In this document: piece after piece, positions 14,916-17,137 of the stretch
How the letters are laid out: each line of letters starts with the position of its first letter
Position numbering within the stretch: the stretch's first letter is position 1
Origin: Deltaproteobacteria bacterium
GTDB lineage: Bacteria; Desulfobacterota; Syntrophia; Syntrophales; UBA5619
Length of the DNA: 17,137 nt
Assembly (NCBI GenBank): GCA_026388365.1
Contig: JAPLJW010000296.1
Location: forward strand, 1 to 17,137
Direction of reading: 5' to 3'
Program-made: the position numbers and the translations under genes
Notes under the pieces: model-generated
The model's input: only the letters and a program-made list of their open reading frames with translations
Told to the model about the DNA's origin: nothing
Database searches by the model: none

Positions 14916-15013
14916 CAAAAAGAGCCTTTTTCAACAGGCTCTTAAAGGGGTGCGAAACCGCACCGCAAAAGGAATCTTTCACAGTCGCGGTTTTTAGTCA
15001 AGCATTTCAGGGG

Positions 15014-15039
15014 CGATGTTGAGGTGCCGATGTTGAGGT
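15014..15039 (+). repeat. 12-bp direct repeat, 14-bp period
   Basis: CGATGTTGAGGT occurs at 15014-15025 and again at 15028-15039, separated by GC. It lies just upstream of an 18-bp palindrome and probably overlaps the -35 region, so it may be a regulator site. Confidence 0.6.
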
Positions 15040-15072
15040 TGAATTCCGAGGGGCTTTTATGATATCATAAAA
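15039..15072 (+). promoter_or_regulatory. Candidate promoter overlapped by a perfect 18-bp palindrome
   Basis: TTGAAT (15039-15044) and TATCAT (15063-15068, 5/6 match) are 18 bp apart. The -10 lies within TTTTATGATATCATAAAA (15055-15072), a perfect 18-bp palindrome. A dimeric regulator bound here would block the promoter of the small gene at 15149. Promoter boxes are moderate; the palindrome is certain. Confidence 0.5.
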
Positions 15073-15148
15073 CAAAGGATAAGCTTAGGCATTGCGAGTG
15101 GATGCCCCCGTGAATCACCGAATATGACGATGAGGAGGGAAACGCGCG

Positions 15149-15511
15149 ATGACAGAGGAGACCCGGAAGAAGGAACCGCACGCGGAAAAGCCCCTGGAAA
15201 AGATGACGGTCAAGGAACTCAGGGAAATTGCCCTCGGGATTCCGCATGCCCAGGCCGTTCACGACATGAAGAAGGAGGAAATCATCGCCTTCATCAGGGA
15301 AGCACGGGGGATCCCGGACGAAACGCCCGCCCGGAAAAAGAAGAAGGTCGTCAAACTCAAGATGACCAAGCCCGAACTGAAAGTTAGAATCCGCGAACTC
15401 AAAGGGTTGAAGATGCAGGCGTGGGAGGAGAAGGACGGGAAGAAAGTCAGAGCGCTCCGGCACCGAATCAGCCGGCTGAAGAAAAAATCGAGAAAAGCTG
15501 CCGGGGCCTGA
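15149..15511 (+). CDS. Small basic protein with Rho N-terminal/SAP-like domain
   Basis: A 120-residue, highly charged, Lys-rich protein without signal or membrane segments. Residues about 16-52 (LEKMTVKELREIALGIPHA, then MKKEEIIAFIREARG) match the helix-turn-helix-like Rho_N/SAP fold that contacts nucleic acid. The second half (about 60-118) is rich in Lys and Arg (ARKKKKVVKLKMTK, RALRHRISRLKKKSRKAAG), with helical coiled-coil-like stretches (KVRIRELKGLKMQAWEEKDG). It looks like a nucleic-acid-binding accessory protein. AGGAGG lies 10 bp before the ATG. It stands alone, with a palindrome-bearing promoter upstream. Specific role unknown. Confidence 0.85.
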   Translation: MTEETRKKEPHAEKPLEKMTVKELREIALGIPHAQAVHDMKKEEIIAFIREARGIPDETPARKKKKVVKLKMTKPELKVRIRELKGLKMQAWEEKDGKKVRALRHRISRLKKKSRKAAGA

Positions 15512-15556
15512 TGCAACGGTCGTTTGTTGAAAAGAGAGCAATCCGCGCGGGGGGAG

Positions 15557-15574
15557 GGGAGAGCATCCCTTTTT
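15557..15574 (+). terminator. Weak intrinsic terminator candidate
   Basis: GGGA (15557-15560) can pair with TCCC (15566-15569), followed at once by TTTTT (15570-15574). The stem is only 4 bp, possibly extended by the preceding G-rich stretch. Located 45 bp after the Rho_N-like gene. Confidence 0.3.
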
Positions 15575-15580
15575 CCCACG

Positions 15581-15600
15581 ACAGAATTCGACAGAATTCG
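15581..15600 (+). repeat. Tandem 10-bp repeat containing GAATTC
   Basis: ACAGAATTCG occurs twice in direct tandem (15581-15600), about 40 bp before the lipoprotein start. Helical-turn spacing suggests a possible binding site, or a simple duplication. Confidence 0.55.
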
Positions 15601-15615
15601 GTTGCAAAAGCCGCA

Positions 15616-15636
15616 TCCGTAAGATAGCCTTACGGA
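15616..15636 (+). promoter_or_regulatory. Hairpin abutting the start codon of the ABC binding lipoprotein
   Basis: TCCGTAAG (15616-15623) pairs perfectly with CTTACGGA (15629-15636) around ATAGC, ending 2 nt before the ATG at 15639. No Shine-Dalgarno sequence is visible, so the hairpin covers the ribosome-binding region and could control translation. It could alternatively be a DNA operator. Confidence 0.5.
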
Positions 15637-15638
15637 CC

Positions 15639-17137
15639 ATGAATCCCTCCGGCCATCTCAGTTGGATCCTGACGCTGCTTGTCGCCCTGGCCGTCGCGGC
15701 GTGCGGCCCGGAGGCCCCGGGACGCGCCCCTGCCGGGAGCGCCGCCGCCACCCCCGCTTATGGGGACATCATGGTCGAGGGGTCCATCGGCGATGCGTCG
15801 AACCTTATTCCGCTCCTCGCCTCGGATTCCACCTCCCACGAGATCGCAGGACTCGTCTTCAACGGCCTCATCAAGTACGATAAGAATGTGAACGTCGTGG
15901 GCGACCTCGCCGAATCGTGGACGATCTCGCCGGATGGCCTCGTCATCACCTTCCACCTGCGCAGGGGGGTGCGCTGGCACGACGGCCGCCCCTTCACCGC
16001 GGCGGACGTCCTCTACACCTATCAGGTCACGGTCGATCCGAAGACGCCGACGGCCTATGCGGGTGACTTCCTTAAAGTAAAAAAGGCCGAGGTTCTCGAC
16101 GATTACACCTTCCGGGCGACCTACGACAAGCCTTTTGCTCCCGGACTGATGAGTTGGTCGGTCGGTATCCTTCCCAAGCACCTTCTTGCCGGCAAGGAGA
16201 TCACGACCTCCCCGCTTGGGCGGCATCCGATCGGGACGGGTCCCTACAAATTCAAGGAGTGGGTGACCGGGCAGAAGATCGTTCTCGTCTCCAACCCCGA
16301 CTATTTCGAGGGACGGCCCTATATCGACGGCACCATCCTGCGGATCATCCCCGATACGGCGACGATGTTCCTGGAGCTCCGCGCAAACGGCATCGACCGA
16401 ATGGGGTTGACGCCGCTCCAGTTCACGCGGCAGACGGAGAACAACCTCTTCCGGGAGAATTTCAATAAGTACCGCTATCTCTCCTTCGCCTACACCTATA
16501 TGGGCTACAATTTGAAAAACCCTCTCTTCATCGATCAGCGGGTCCGCCAGGCGATCGCCCATGCGGTAAACCGGGAGGAGATCATCGACGGTGTGCTGCT
16601 GGGTCTCGGGAAGCCCGCCACCGGGCCCTACAAGCCGGGGACCTGGGCCCACAACCCGAAGGTCCGGGCCTATCCCTATGACCCGGCGAAGGCGAAGGCG
16701 CTCCTCGCCGAGGCAGGCTGGAGGGATGCAAACGGGGACGGCATCATCGAAAAAGACGGACGGCCTTTCGAATTCGAGATCATCACGAACCAGGGAAACG
16801 AGATCCGGGCGAAGTGCGCCGAGATCATCCAGCGGCGTTTGGCCGAGGTCGGAATCCGGGTGAAGATCCGGGTGGTCGAGTGGGCGGCTTTCGTAAACGA
16901 TTTTATCAACAAGCGGAAGTTCGACGCGACGATCCTGGGCTGGACGATCCCGATGGAGCCGGACCTCTATGACGTCTGGCATTCGAGCAAGACGGAGCCG
17001 CAGGAGCTGAACTTCATCTCCTACAAAAACGCGGAGGTGGACGCGCTCATTGTGAAGGCGCGCGAGACCTTCGACCAGCCTCTGCGGAAGCGCTGCTACG
17101 ACCGGATTCAGGAGATCCTTGCCGAGGAGCAGCCCTA
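15639..17137 (+). CDS. Peptide/nickel-type ABC transporter substrate-binding lipoprotein (3' end outside window)
   Basis: An open frame of 499 codons running off the window. It begins with a lipoprotein signal peptide (hydrophobic residues about 8-21, lipobox VAAC with Cys22), then an SBP family 5 fold. Recognisable stretches include DASNLIPLLASDSTSHEIA, the GDLAESWTISPDGLVITFHL and WHDGRPFTAADVLYTY segments, GTGPYKFKEW, and DQRVRQAIAHAVNREEII. These bind oligopeptides, nickel or related ligands in the periplasm and deliver them to a Dpp/Opp-type permease, presumably encoded downstream. The start ATG has no obvious ribosome site but leads straight into the signal peptide. Ligand cannot be read from sequence. 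Confidence 0.93.
   Translation, partial: MNPSGHLSWILTLLVALAVAACGPEAPGRAPAGSAAATPAYGDIMVEGSIGDASNLIPLLASDSTSHEIAGLVFNGLIKYDKNVNVVGDLAESWTISPDGLVITFHLRRGVRWHDGRPFTAADVLYTYQVTVDPKTPTAYAGDFLKVKKAEVLDDYTFRATYDKPFAPGLMSWSVGILPKHLLAGKEITTSPLGRHPIGTGPYKFKEWVTGQKIVLVSNPDYFEGRPYIDGTILRIIPDTATMFLELRANGIDRMGLTPLQFTRQTENNLFRENFNKYRYLSFAYTYMGYNLKNPLFIDQRVRQAIAHAVNREEIIDGVLLGLGKPATGPYKPGTWAHNPKVRAYPYDPAKAKALLAEAGWRDANGDGIIEKDGRPFEFEIITNQGNEIRAKCAEIIQRRLAEVGIRVKIRVVEWAAFVNDFINKRKFDATILGWTIPMEPDLYDVWHSSKTEPQELNFISYKNAEVDALIVKARETFDQPLRKRCYDRIQEILAEEQP

Larger units (their letters stand above)
14916..15148. other. Intergenic region between repeat B and the Rho_N-like gene
   Basis: Together with copy B this makes a 412-bp gap. 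It contains a hairpin AAGAGCC (14920-14926)/GGCTCTT (14937-14943) whose loop and 3' arm (TTTTTCAACAGGCT) echo the end of copy B. A 6-bp stem GGTGCG (14949-14954)/CGCACC (14959-14964) follows, then the direct repeats and palindrome listed separately. No gene is seen. Confidence 0.6.

Noticed and set aside
15630..16982. 450-codon minus-strand open frame
   Set aside because: It is the antisense shadow of the SBP family 5 lipoprotein, which shows a signal peptide and family motifs on the plus strand.

Overview
The window looks like a chromosomal segment from a GC-rich anaerobic bacterium, most likely a Desulfobacterota (deltaproteobacterial) lineage related to Syntrophales. This rests on gene content and repeat style: tungstate uptake, an FmdB-type zinc ribbon, a chromosomal integron integrase and dispersed palindromic repeats. 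It is inference, not a database result.

Left edge (1-1368): a complete integron integrase (intI, + strand) diverges from a truncated SAM-dependent methyltransferase (- strand). Between them, on the methyltransferase strand, lies a perfect integron core site (GTTAGGC, 255-261). The methyltransferase is therefore plausibly the first gene cassette of an array that continues outside the window.

Tungstate operon (1410-6103, all - strand): the transcription order is an HTH/periplasmic-binding-domain regulator, a TupA-like lipoprotein, TupA, TupB and TupC. A good sigma70-type promoter precedes the regulator, the junctions are overlapping or tight, and a strong hairpin separates tupA from tupB. Having two paralogous binding proteins and a cytoplasmic regulator with the same kind of ligand fold in one operon is the most interesting metabolic feature.

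Middle (6104-9889): a repeat-rich intergenic region is followed by a strong promoter, with a perfect palindrome in its spacer, driving a two-gene + strand operon (an HELVH metalloprotease-like protein and an FmdB-like zinc ribbon). Convergent to it is a - strand pair, a DHH phosphoesterase and a GalT-family uridylyltransferase. A palindromic repeat element (copy A) and a hairpin lie in the convergent gap.

Right part (9890-17137): a repeat-loaded intergenic region leads to an MFS transporter and a DNA-deoxyinosine/uracil glycosylase (+). Convergent to these is a - strand pair: an L-threonine aldolase and a YihY/BrkB membrane protein fused to a cyclic-nucleotide-binding module. A second copy (B) of the palindromic repeat sits upstream of the aldolase. 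It is followed by direct repeats and an 18-bp palindrome in front of a small Rho_N/SAP-like protein. The window ends inside a peptide/nickel-type ABC substrate-binding lipoprotein whose start codon is abutted by a hairpin.
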